Shown piece after piece: positions 16,385-24,764 of a DNA stretch of 64,000 bases (position 1 is its first letter; the number at the start of each line of letters is the position of its first letter). The notes beneath the pieces are model-generated. The model searched no databases. It was given only the letters and a program-made list of their open reading frames with translations, and was not told where the DNA came from. Position numbers and translations under genes: made by a program. The DNA is from Nocardia higoensis (GTDB lineage Bacteria > Actinomycetota > Actinomycetes > Mycobacteriales > Mycobacteriaceae), in assembly GCF_015477835.1 (NCBI RefSeq), contig NZ_JADLQN010000006.1:62001-126000 (forward strand). Reading direction: 5' to 3'.

Positions 16385-18079
16385 ATGAGCAATAGCGAAT
16401 TCGCGCGCGAGAGCACCGATCGCGACGACCAGGTGATCGTGGTCGGCGCGGGCCTGGCCGGTCTGGTCGCGGCCCACGAACTGGCGCTGGCCGGTAAGCG
16501 GGTGCACCTGATCGACCAGGAGAACCGCAACAACCTGGGTGGTCAGGCGTTCTGGTCGCTGGGCGGGCTGTTCATGGTCGACACCCCCGAGCAGCGCAGG
16601 CTCGGCATCAAGGACTCCTACGAACTGGCCTGGCAGGACTGGCAGGGTTCGGCGGGTTTCGACCGCGACGACGAGGATCACTGGGCGCGTCGCTGGGCGC
16701 AGGCCTATGTGCGCTTCGCCGCCACCGAGAAGCGGGACTACCTGCGACAGCTCGGCCTGCGGGTGACCCCGTTGGTCGGCTGGGCCGAACGCGGCGGAGC
16801 CGCCGCCGACGGCCACGGCAACTCCGTGCCGCGTTTCCACCTCACCTGGGGCACCGGCCCGGAGGTGGTGCGCGTGTTCGCCGAACCGGTCCTCGCCGCG
16901 GAGAAACGCGGACTGGTTCGGTTCAGCTTCCGCCACCGCGTGGACGAGCTGATCGTCGAGAACGACGCGGTGGTCGGTGTGCGCGGCAGCGTCCTGGAGG
17001 ACACCGATCTCGAGCGTGGCAAGGCCTCCTCGCGAACGGTGGTGGGGGAGTTCGAGTTCCGTGCGAAGGCCGTCGTGGTCACCTCCGGTGGCATCGGCCA
17101 CAATCACGAGCTGATCAGGCAGAACTGGCCCGTCGAGCGGCTGGGACCGTGCCCGCGGACCATGATCTCCGGGGTGCCCGCGCATGTGGACGGGCGGATG
17201 CTCGCGATCTCGGAGGCCGCGGGCGGGGCGATCGTCAATCGCGACCGCATGTGGCACTACACCGAGGGCATCCACAACTGGGATCCGATCTGGCCCGACC
17301 ACGCGATCCGCATCATCCCCGGACCCTCGTCGCTGTGGTTCGACGCGAACGGGAAGCGGTTGCCCGCACCGTGTTTCCCCGGCTTCGACACCAACGCGAC
17401 GATGAAGGCGATCCTGGCCACGGGCTACGACTACTCGTGGTTCGTGCTCACCCAGTCGATCATCGAGAAGGAGTTCGCGCTCTCGGGTTCGGAGCAGAAT
17501 CCCGACATCACCGGCAAGGACATCAAGCTCACTCTCGCCAGTCGGGTGGCCAAGGGCGCGCCGGGCCCGGTGGAGGCCTTCAAGAAGCACGGCGTGGACT
17601 TCGTGGTGGCCGACACGCTGGCCGAACTGGTCGAGGGGATGAACAAGATCACGCGGGGCCCGCAGCTGGATCTCGCGGATCTGGAGCGGCAGATCGTGGC
17701 GCGTGATCGCGAACTGGACAACAAGTTCGGCAAGGACGCTCAGCTGATGGCGATCACCAATGCGCGCCAGTCCTTCGCCGACAAGGCGGGGCGGGTCGCC
17801 AAGCCGCACCGCATCCTCGATCCGAAGGCGGGCCCGCTGATCGCGGTGCGCTTGAACATTCTCACCCGCAAGACCCTCGGCGGCCTGCAGACCACCTTGG
17901 ACTCGCAGGTCGTGCGCCCCGACGGTACGCCGCTGCCCGGCCTGTACGCCGCGGGTGAGGTCGCCGGGTTCGGCGGCGGTGGCCTGCACGGTTACAACGC
18001 GCTGGAGGGCACCTTCCTCGGCGGCTGCATCTTCTCGGGCCGCTCGGCCGGGCGGGCACTGGCGAAGTCGTTGTCCTGA
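16385..18079 (+). CDS. FAD-binding dehydrogenase, Rv0785/KstD-like
   Basis: 564 residues from ATG 16385, five bases after GAAGGA; an ATG at 16379 overlapping the TetR stop is the alternative. The N-terminal FAD site is VIVVGAGLAGLVAAHELALA with the acidic end VHLID; the C-terminal FAD site is GLYAAGEVAGFGGGGLHG followed by NALEGTFLGGC. Overall layout resembles the fumarate reductase/3-ketosteroid dehydrogenase superfamily, and length and motifs fit mycobacterial Rv0785. The substrate may be a steroid or other cyclic ketone, but the sequence does not settle this. Confidence 0.85.
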   Translation: MSNSEFARESTDRDDQVIVVGAGLAGLVAAHELALAGKRVHLIDQENRNNLGGQAFWSLGGLFMVDTPEQRRLGIKDSYELAWQDWQGSAGFDRDDEDHWARRWAQAYVRFAATEKRDYLRQLGLRVTPLVGWAERGGAAADGHGNSVPRFHLTWGTGPEVVRVFAEPVLAAEKRGLVRFSFRHRVDELIVENDAVVGVRGSVLEDTDLERGKASSRTVVGEFEFRAKAVVVTSGGIGHNHELIRQNWPVERLGPCPRTMISGVPAHVDGRMLAISEAAGGAIVNRDRMWHYTEGIHNWDPIWPDHAIRIIPGPSSLWFDANGKRLPAPCFPGFDTNATMKAILATGYDYSWFVLTQSIIEKEFALSGSEQNPDITGKDIKLTLASRVAKGAPGPVEAFKKHGVDFVVADTLAELVEGMNKITRGPQLDLADLERQIVARDRELDNKFGKDAQLMAITNARQSFADKAGRVAKPHRILDPKAGPLIAVRLNILTRKTLGGLQTTLDSQVVRPDGTPLPGLYAAGEVAGFGGGGLHGYNALEGTFLGGCIFSGRSAGRALAKSLS

Positions 18080-18093
18080 GCCCGATTTCGGGC
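18080..18093 (+). terminator. Short hairpin directly after the dehydrogenase stop
   Basis: GCCCGATTTCGGGC: perfect 6-base stem with a 2-base loop, right after the TGA at 18077-18079. No T-run follows. Confidence 0.4.
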
Positions 18094-18258
18094 CGGAGCC
18101 CGGGCAGCCACGAGGTTGCCGAGATGTCCGCAGTGGGGCGGGGTCTGGCCGGGCATCTGTTCGGTGCCCGCGGCCGTATCGGGGTGACGCGCGCTGCGCG
18201 GATGATCCGGCCGCTGTCGCGATGGTCGCGAAAACCTGGGAAGCTCAGTGCAAACGAG

Positions 18259-18290
18259 GATGCCGCCGGGAGGGGGAGCCCGGCGGCATC
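18259..18290. terminator. Strong 12-bp hairpin
   Basis: GATGCCGCCGGG at 18259-18270 pairs perfectly with CCCGGCGGCATC at 18279-18290 across an 8-base purine loop, in a convergent region. It should act on both strands, though no T-tract is present. Confidence 0.5.
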
Positions 18291-18444
18291 GACTCGGAGA
18301 TGCGCGACTCGCAGGGGGTTCGAGCCGCACGGTGATCGGCTTCAGGGAGGGCCGACCCGATTGCCGATCGTACGCTGGGGCGGTGTGGCGCGCCGTTGCC
18401 CACGCGCGGACATCGCGGACAATCGCACGTCCGCCGGCACCTCA

Positions 18445-19710
18445 TCAGGCGCTCGCGGCGGCCTTCTGCCGGTACATGGCGATGTCGGCGTCGTGCAGCA
18501 CCTCGGTGAGCGAGCGCGGGTCGGCGGGACAGAGCCGGGTCGTCCCGATCGAGACTCTCAGCTCCAGCCGGTGGCGCGGCAGCCGGATCGGTTCGGCGAC
18601 GACCGCGTGCAGGCGCTCGGTGACCGCGGCGGGATCGCGGCCCGGACCGCGCAGCAGGATCAGGAATTCGTCGCCGCCGAGCCGGCCGATGAGATCGCCG
18701 TCGGCCACCGCGCGACGCAGGCGGCGGGCGATGATCCGCAGCACCTCGTCGCCGGTCAGGTGTCCGAGGCGGTCGTTGACGGACTTGAATCGATCCAGGT
18801 CGACGAACAGCACCGCGGAGATCTCCTCGTGCGCGGGGTCGGCCAATGCGTGTTCGAGGCGGGCGAGAATGGTGGCGCGGTTCTTCAGGCCGGTGAGGTC
18901 GTCGTGGGTGGCCTGGTAACGCAGTTTGCGGTGGCGGTCGCGGTTGTCGGTGATGTCGGTGAACGAGGCCACCACCGCCGAATACGGATCGGCGGGATCG
19001 AGCGGGCGGCAGTTGCCCGCCAGCCAGCGCCTGCCCCGGTGGTGGCCTTCGATGCCGAAGACGAAACCGGTCGTCGGCTCCCCGGTGTGGACGGTGCGCA
19101 CCATCGGATGGGCGGCGGGCGGCAGCGGCGCGCCGTCGGCGTCGACCATGCGCAATGACAGCGCCTGATAACTGCGGCCGACCAGGTCCGCGCCCTCACA
19201 TCCCAGCAGGCGCAGCGCGGCCGGATTGATCGACTCGATGCACCCGTCCCTGGTCATCACCACGACGCCCTCCTCGAGCTGGGAGACCACCGCGGCGAAG
19301 TGCTGTTCCATCCGCCGCCGGGCCGCCTCGGCCGCGTGCTGGGCGCTGAGGTCGTGCAGCACCACCTGGTAAGCGTCGCGGCCCTGCCACACCGTGAGCA
19401 CCGTGGCCGTCTCCACCGGGATCCGCGCGCCGTCGGGGCGGACCAGGGTGGCGGGTGTCCGGCGGTTCGGCCGGACCGCGGGGGCGGGCTCGGCGGGGGA
19501 CAGGAAGTCCGACAGCGGCCGCCCCAGCACGTCGGAACCGGCGGCGAACAGCCGCATGCCCGCCGGGTTCAGGTACGCGATCGAACCTTCCTCGAGCACG
19601 CAGATGGCGTCGGGGGAGTGTTCGACGAGCGCGCAGTAGCGCTGCGCGAGTTGCGCCACGGCGGTGCCGCCGGGTGTCGCGGTGTCGGCGACGGTGATGT
19701 CTCGGGCCAT
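18445..19710 (-). CDS. Double-PAS GGDEF diguanylate cyclase
   Basis: 421 residues from ATG 19710 (CAGGA upstream). Two PAS domains (about 22-135 and 145-265, the second ending FTDITDNRDRHR) lead to a GGDEF domain with ATHDDLTGLKNRATILARL, the metal site LFVDLDRFKSVNDRLGHL and an intact GGDEF in GRLGGDEFLILL. It lacks the RxxD inhibitory site. No membrane helices, so the signal is probably internal (redox, flavin, heme or ligand; not determinable). It is the second cyclic-di-GMP synthase in the window and no EAL or HD-GYP hydrolase lies near it. Confidence 0.88.
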   Translation of the reverse strand: MARDITVADTATPGGTAVAQLAQRYCALVEHSPDAICVLEEGSIAYLNPAGMRLFAAGSDVLGRPLSDFLSPAEPAPAVRPNRRTPATLVRPDGARIPVETATVLTVWQGRDAYQVVLHDLSAQHAAEAARRRMEQHFAAVVSQLEEGVVVMTRDGCIESINPAALRLLGCEGADLVGRSYQALSLRMVDADGAPLPPAAHPMVRTVHTGEPTTGFVFGIEGHHRGRRWLAGNCRPLDPADPYSAVVASFTDITDNRDRHRKLRYQATHDDLTGLKNRATILARLEHALADPAHEEISAVLFVDLDRFKSVNDRLGHLTGDEVLRIIARRLRRAVADGDLIGRLGGDEFLILLRGPGRDPAAVTERLHAVVAEPIRLPRHRLELRVSIGTTRLCPADPRSLTEVLHDADIAMYRQKAAASA

Positions 19711-19922
19711 GCGAATCCTGTTCGTCGTACGACGCGAATAGCACGGTGGAGCAGGCATCGCGACATCGGCTCGGCGAACAACCCACCCTGCGCCGAGGTT
19801 TCCGAGTACGAGATGCCGATACCGGAGAAGCGAGCAGTCGAGCAGTCAAAAAAGACTGAGTGGTATCGAAGATCGACAATAGCGAACGCCCGTGCCGACG
19901 GCAATCACCCCGCCCGGCCCGG

Positions 19923-20816
19923 TCACCCCGTCGCGCGGCCGACCTCGTAGCCGAGCAGGCGCTCGGCTTCTTCGATGCCGCCCTGGAGGTCGCCGACGGC
20001 GTTCATCTTCGACAGGTCCAGACCGATGGTGACCAGGGTGAGGGCGATCTCGGAGGACAGGCCGGTGATGATGACGCTCGCGCCCATGAGTCCGGAGGCG
20101 TCGACGGTCTGGACGAGGTGGTTGGCGACGGTGGAGTCGATGGTGGGCACGCCGGTGATGTCGATGACGACGACCTTGGCGCGGTTGGCGCGGATGGCGC
20201 GCAGGAGTTGCTCGGTGAGCTGGCGGGCGCGCTGGCTGTCGAGTACGCCGATGATGGGCAGGATGAGCAGCTGTTCGCGAACCTGCAGGACCGGGGTGGA
20301 CAGCTCCCGGATGGCTTCCTGCTGCTGGCGGATGATCCGCTCGCGCTCCTGCACGAACGAGATGGCCACCATGCCCGCTACCCGGTTGGCGGCGGGCTCG
20401 TAGACGTTCAGAACGCGCTCGAGCAGGTCGAAATCGGACTGGTACTTCTCGAACAGCGAGCGGGCCAGCACGTCGCGCAGCAGCAGCACGATGCCGAGGA
20501 TCTCCTCGGTCTGCACGCCGCGCACGATGATGCGTTCGGACAGATCGCGCGCGTAGTTGCCGAGCGCGCCGACCGAACCGGTCTCCAGCACGGTCATGTA
20601 GTTGTCGTAGACGGAGGTGACCTCGGTGAAGATCTCCTCGGGAGTCATGGCCGTCAGCAGCCGGGCCTCGGTGATGCGCCGGGCCCACTGCGCGCGCAGG
20701 GTGGTGCGGTTCTGCCGGAGGTGCTCGACCAGTTCCGAGAGCAGGCGTTCACCCGCCCCGTTCGCGCCCGGGTCCGCCCGGGTGGAGCTGAACAGTTCGG
20801 ACAACGGGTACTCCAT
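19923..20816 (-). CDS. RsbR-like STAS-domain stress regulator
   Basis: 297 residues from ATG 20816; no strong ribosome site is seen, but upstream sequence in frame lacks coding character. Residues 20-160 fit the helical RsbRD_N domain; residues 165-290 are a STAS domain with ELSTPVLQVREQLLILPIIG and VVVIDITGVPTIDSTVANHL. Thr174 and Thr221 match the kinase-target region of RsbR proteins (family knowledge). It probably acts in partner switching that controls a sigma factor. No RsbS, RsbT or sigma gene lies nearby, so it would act in trans. Confidence 0.85.
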   Translation of the reverse strand: MEYPLSELFSSTRADPGANGAGERLLSELVEHLRQNRTTLRAQWARRITEARLLTAMTPEEIFTEVTSVYDNYMTVLETGSVGALGNYARDLSERIIVRGVQTEEILGIVLLLRDVLARSLFEKYQSDFDLLERVLNVYEPAANRVAGMVAISFVQERERIIRQQQEAIRELSTPVLQVREQLLILPIIGVLDSQRARQLTEQLLRAIRANRAKVVVIDITGVPTIDSTVANHLVQTVDASGLMGASVIITGLSSEIALTLVTIGLDLSKMNAVGDLQGGIEEAERLLGYEVGRATG

Positions 20817-20993
20817 CGATCGAGACGCCGCATCGCATGCCGGACGCCGGGTCGGCCGCACGGGCCGTCGTGAGCGGCATCGTATACCGCTGTCCGCGTC
20901 GCTCGGACGGGTTTTCCGCAGTGTGCGGCACAATGATTCGGCAACCGTCCAGGTCGTATTCCGGGCGGTGGCGGCAGCGGTTAGCCTCGGGGT

Positions 20994-21305
20994 ATGTGCC
21001 GAAACATCACCGCTCTGCGCGGGCTCGAACCGCCGGCCACACCGGAGGAGATCCAGGCCGCCGCGCTGCAGTACGTGCGCAAGGTCGGCGGCCTGAGCGC
21101 GGTGTCGGCGACCAGCCGGTCGGCCGTCGACGACGCCGTGGCCGAGATCGCCGCGGCGACCGCCCGCCTGCTCGAGCGCCTGCCGGAACGCAAGGCACCG
21201 CCCAAGACCGTGCCACCGTTGCGCCGCCCGGAAGTCCGCGCCCGCATCGCCGCTCACGAGGCCGCCCATGCGGCAGGCATCGAGCACACCCACGAACACG
21301 CCTGA
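20994..21305 (+). CDS. DUF2277 family protein
   Basis: 103 residues. The first 75 match DUF2277 closely: MCRNITALRGLEPPATPEEI, then ALQYVRKVGGLSAVSA, then EIAAATARLLERLP. The tail is His-rich (ARIAAHEAAHAAGIEHTHEH) and may bind metal. Function unknown. The gene is divergent from the RsbR-like gene and converges on the LuxR gene. Confidence 0.85.
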   Translation: MCRNITALRGLEPPATPEEIQAAALQYVRKVGGLSAVSATSRSAVDDAVAEIAAATARLLERLPERKAPPKTVPPLRRPEVRARIAAHEAAHAAGIEHTHEHA

Positions 21306-21332
21306 ACCGGCGCGCGTCCGAGCGGGGCGGTG

Positions 21333-23852
21333 TCAGAGCAGACCGCTGCGGCGGGCGGTGTCCAGAGCGCCGACCCGGGAATTGGCGCCGAGCTTGCCGT
21401 AGATACCGCGTAGATGCGTCTTGACGGTATTGATCGACACGCCGAGGTCGGCGGCGATCTGCCCGACGGTGCGCCCGGTCGGCAGCTGCTTGAGCACCAC
21501 CAGTTCGGTATCGGTCAGCGCGGGCCGGAAGATGTCGCGGTGGGCGGCCGGGTTCGCCCTGATCCTGGCGACGAAAGCCTCGGCGCGCCCGAACCGCCCG
21601 GAATAGGCGTCGAGCAACGCGATCGCGCCGGGCACATCGAGGAAGGGCCGCACGATCTCGTCGTCGGCGGCCTCGTGCACCGCCCGTTCCAGGGTTTCCG
21701 CCCCCGCCCTCGGCCTGCCCAGCGCGAAATGGGCCACCGCGCATACCAGCCGGCTGGTCACCCGGCTGCTCGGCCGCAGCACGTCCGGTGCGCCCAGCAG
21801 AGGTTCGATCCCATCCAGCGCCTGGCGGGGCTTGTCCTCGGCGAGCGCGCAGGCCGCCCGCGCCAGCGTCACATCGGGCAGCTCACCCAGGCGTGACCTG
21901 GCCTTGTCGGTGAGCAGGCGGGCGGTGCGCGGCTCACGCATCCGCAGCAGCGCCCACACCACGTGCGGGACCAGAGCCGCGGTGTCGGCCGGGTGGGTGT
22001 CGCGATCGAGCAGGGCGAGCATGTCGCGATGCAGCGTGTCCACCGCCGCACCCGGCGCCGACCCGCTCGCCGCGCTCACACCGTGTGCGGGCGGCGTACC
22101 GAGACGAGCCAGCTGGCCGAGCAGGTGACCGTGTCCGCCGACCAGCGGGCTGTGCGCGCCGTCGCGATCGCGGTGCCAGGCCAGCGCGGCGCTCAGGTAC
22201 GAGGGTTCCGGCGCCTCCCCACGCAGGTAGGCCGCGGCTGCGGAGATGGTCATGACCTGGGCGGCGTCGAAGGAGGCGAGCAGGTCGTGGTCGGCGGCCA
22301 CCGCCAGTGCCCGTGCCGCCCTGCGGCGCATGGTGGTCGTCGATTCGGCCGCGGCGGCGGCCAGGGCCAGCCGGGCCGCGGTGCGCAGGGCCAGCCGGGG
22401 ATGACAGGCGTGCTCTGCCAGCGCGGAGCCACGATGCAGCAGCTCCTCGCCCTCGGCGATCCGGCCGGCGAGCACGGCCGCGGTCGCCGCCTGGATGTCG
22501 GTGTAGCAGTCGATGTCCGGATTGCCGGTCGGGGCGGCCGCCGGAGTGAATGCGACGGGCGGGGCGCCGGTGCAGGCGGCCACATCGACGGCCAGCGCAC
22601 CGATCAGTGCCTGCGTCCACGCCGCCGGGGCGAACGACGCGCGCCGCGCGCCGCGCTCGACGGCCAGATCCAGATAGGCTCCCGCGTCGGCCAGGTCGCC
22701 GTGCACGAGGGCGTCGAGCACCCGCAGGGCCCACAGGTACGGGTCGTCCATCAGGTCGACGGCCGCGCGGGTGAGCTCGTCGAACAGCGCGCGGCCGTCG
22801 CCGTCGAGCACCATCGTCAGGCCCGCGGTGACGACGAAATCCACCAGCTCGCGCCGGTCGCCCGCCGCGCTCAGATGGGGGAGTGCCTCAGGCAGATGCC
22901 CGGCGCCGTGCAACCAGTGCGCGGCCTGGGCGTGCAGTGCGGTGATGCGCGCGGAGCCGAGCCGGTCGGCCTCGGCGCGAAAGAGGGCGCGCAGCATCGG
23001 ATGGTGCTGGATCCACACGTCGGTGCCACGTGCGGTGCGGTTCAGCGGGAATCCGATCCGGTCCAGTTCGTCCAGGTGGTGTCCGGCGCCGCCACCGGCG
23101 AGTTCGTCGGCGAGCTTCTCGGTGAACGCGGCGGGCACACCGGTGACGGTGAGGAACTCGCGCAGCGCGGGGGCGAGGTCGTCGAGCAGTTCGGCGGCCA
23201 GATATCCGGCGATCGGGTGCGGTGGACGGTCGAGCAGCGCGGGCGCGTCGAGTTCTTCCGGATACGCGGACAGGTGGACGGCGAGAATGCGCACCAGCGC
23301 TGTCCAGCCCCTGGTCAGCCCGGTCACCGTGGCCAGGCCCGCATCATCGAGACGTACCCCGTGCTCGCCGCAGAGCCGGGCGGATTCCCCCGCGGTGAAA
23401 GCGAGTTCGGCCGCCCCGAGGCGGTGCAGGCGGGCCCGTAGTTCGAGCAGGTGCCAGCGGATCGGCGGATCGTGGCGGGCGCAGACGATCACCGTCGTAT
23501 CGGGCGGCGCGTCGAGCAGGAAGCGTTCGAACTCGGCGCTCGCCTCGGGGTCGGTCGACAGGTGTGCGTCATCGAGGACCAGAACCCCGCCGGAGGGCAT
23601 GTCCGGCGGCGCGGCGGGCAGTTCGGCGGCGTCGGCCCAGCGGACGGCGAGATCGGGGCGGTGGGCGGCCCAATCGGCGACCAGCGTGGTTTTGCCCGTG
23701 CCCGCCGGCGCGCTGATCAGGAGTACGCCGCCGTTGCCCGCGGCGACGGCGGCATCGATGCTGTCGAACAGCAAAGGTCTGGCGATCGGTGTGAACGAGG
23801 GCGTCGGCCCCCTCGAATGTCCGGCCGGACCGGGGTGGTGCGAAGTGCTCAC
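21333..23852 (-). CDS. Large ATP-binding LuxR-family regulator (MalT/LAL-like)
   Basis: 839 residues from GTG 23852; a TTG 75 bases upstream is less likely. Walker A SAPAGTGKTTLVADW (about 48-62) and Walker B GGVLVLDDAHL mark a STAND-type ATPase; a long helical tetratricopeptide-like middle follows; the last 65 residues are a LuxR HTH (LTDTELVVLKQLPTGRTVGQ, then LGVSINTVKTHLRGIYGKLG). Members bind a small ligand and ATP, then activate promoters. A 359-base gap separates it from the divergent L,D-transpeptidase gene, a possible target. Confidence 0.88.
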   Translation of the reverse strand: MSTSHHPGPAGHSRGPTPSFTPIARPLLFDSIDAAVAAGNGGVLLISAPAGTGKTTLVADWAAHRPDLAVRWADAAELPAAPPDMPSGGVLVLDDAHLSTDPEASAEFERFLLDAPPDTTVIVCARHDPPIRWHLLELRARLHRLGAAELAFTAGESARLCGEHGVRLDDAGLATVTGLTRGWTALVRILAVHLSAYPEELDAPALLDRPPHPIAGYLAAELLDDLAPALREFLTVTGVPAAFTEKLADELAGGGAGHHLDELDRIGFPLNRTARGTDVWIQHHPMLRALFRAEADRLGSARITALHAQAAHWLHGAGHLPEALPHLSAAGDRRELVDFVVTAGLTMVLDGDGRALFDELTRAAVDLMDDPYLWALRVLDALVHGDLADAGAYLDLAVERGARRASFAPAAWTQALIGALAVDVAACTGAPPVAFTPAAAPTGNPDIDCYTDIQAATAAVLAGRIAEGEELLHRGSALAEHACHPRLALRTAARLALAAAAAESTTTMRRRAARALAVAADHDLLASFDAAQVMTISAAAAYLRGEAPEPSYLSAALAWHRDRDGAHSPLVGGHGHLLGQLARLGTPPAHGVSAASGSAPGAAVDTLHRDMLALLDRDTHPADTAALVPHVVWALLRMREPRTARLLTDKARSRLGELPDVTLARAACALAEDKPRQALDGIEPLLGAPDVLRPSSRVTSRLVCAVAHFALGRPRAGAETLERAVHEAADDEIVRPFLDVPGAIALLDAYSGRFGRAEAFVARIRANPAAHRDIFRPALTDTELVVLKQLPTGRTVGQIAADLGVSINTVKTHLRGIYGKLGANSRVGALDTARRSGLL

Positions 23853-24211
23853 GGCGCCCTGCCTTTTCCGGTGCTCTCGTGCCAAAGCTTTCGTGCCATG
23901 CCGACTGTTCTGCAACGAGGCGTACAACGCGATTCACCACTACCACGCTCAGAGAGCAGAATTTACCGGAGCGATGCCCGCGAAGTTCGGACCGTCGAGT
24001 CTTGTTATTCAAATTTCACCGCTACGGTCTCCGGCCCGCAAGGGCTACAGCAATGATTCGGCAACGGTTCCATACCGGTCCTCATCGGCGCGTCCGAGTC
24101 CCGTCATGATCGAAAGTCATGATCGAAAGACGCCTCCGCGTGAATCCCAGCCTCGCGTGAACCCAGCAGCCCGGCGGGTCGAAGGTCCGATCGGGCAGAG
24201 AGGTCAGGTGC
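23853..24211. other. Divergent promoter region with tandem 13-base repeat, no gene
   Basis: About 360 bases, less GC-rich than the flanking genes, between the LuxR gene and the L,D-transpeptidase gene. Apart from the direct repeat at 24104-24129 I see only stretches suited to promoters. Confidence 0.55.
24104..24129 (+). promoter_or_regulatory. Tandem direct repeat upstream of the L,D-transpeptidase
   Basis: TCATGATCGAAAG occurs twice head-to-tail (24104-24116 and 24117-24129), 83 bases before the coding start. Adjacent direct repeats of this size are typical of OmpR-type response regulator sites; the true factor is unknown. Confidence 0.4.
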
Positions 24212-24733
24212 GTGATGAGTTCTGTGCGTTCGTCCCACTGGACGGGTCGTCTCGCCGCCGTGGCGGGCCTCGCCGCCACGGCCGCCATGGCCACCGGGAT
24301 CGCCGGCGGGGGTGTCTCCCGCGCCGAGCCGTTGTGGCCCGGCGGCCCCGACCTGCCCGGTGTGCCCGCCATCGTCCAGCCGCCGCCCGCCCCGTGTTCG
24401 GAGCTGGCCCGCGCGTGCCTGCGGCTGACAACCAACGAGGCATGGCTGATGGACGGCGGTCGCACCGTGTACGGCCCCACCCCGATCTCGCACGGCATGC
24501 CGGGCTACGAGACGCCACCCGGGGTCTTCTCGGTGGCGTTCAAGAAGCCGTTCCACTGGAGCACTATGCACAACGCGCCGATGGAGTACGCGATCTTCTT
24601 CAACGGGGACATCGCGTTCCACATCGGACCTGTCGACAAGCAGTCGCACGGCTGCGTCCGCATGACCCCGGAGGGCGCCCGGGCGTTCTTCGGCTACCTG
24701 TCGCCCGGTGACCGGGTGGAAGTGGTCGTGTAG
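24212..24733 (+). CDS. Short exported L,D-transpeptidase (YkuD domain)
   Basis: 173 residues; GTG 24212, with an ATG one codon later as alternative; GAGAGG precedes. An N-terminal signal sequence (LAAVAGLAATAAMATGIAGG) ends near a plausible cleavage at SRA-EP. The YkuD core follows with His137 in IAFHIGP and the catalytic motif SHGCVRM (Cys148). It should form 3-3 cross-links in peptidoglycan or process it outside the membrane. It lacks the Ig-like domains of the larger mycobacterial Ldt enzymes, so it is a minimal form. Confidence 0.88.
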   Translation: MMSSVRSSHWTGRLAAVAGLAATAAMATGIAGGGVSRAEPLWPGGPDLPGVPAIVQPPPAPCSELARACLRLTTNEAWLMDGGRTVYGPTPISHGMPGYETPPGVFSVAFKKPFHWSTMHNAPMEYAIFFNGDIAFHIGPVDKQSHGCVRMTPEGARAFFGYLSPGDRVEVVV

Positions 24734-24764
24734 CGCCCGGCGCGAGGCGCCGCGACGGCGGTGC

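Larger units (their letters stand above)
18080..18444. other. Convergent intergenic region with two hairpins, no gene
   Basis: Lies between the ends of the FAD dehydrogenase gene and the PAS-GGDEF gene. Only shadow frames occur. The two hairpins listed separately probably end transcription from both sides. A T-loop-like motif near 18318 was examined for a tRNA and rejected. Confidence 0.6.

Noticed and set aside
18241..18340. Possible tRNA (AGCTCAGT-like D arm and GGTTCGAGCC T-loop-like motif)
   Set aside because: No anticodon stem-loop or acceptor stem can be formed, and the T stem does not pair.
18124..19158. 344-residue forward frame over the PAS-GGDEF gene
   Set aside because: Antisense to a complete GGDEF protein; composition typical of a shadow.
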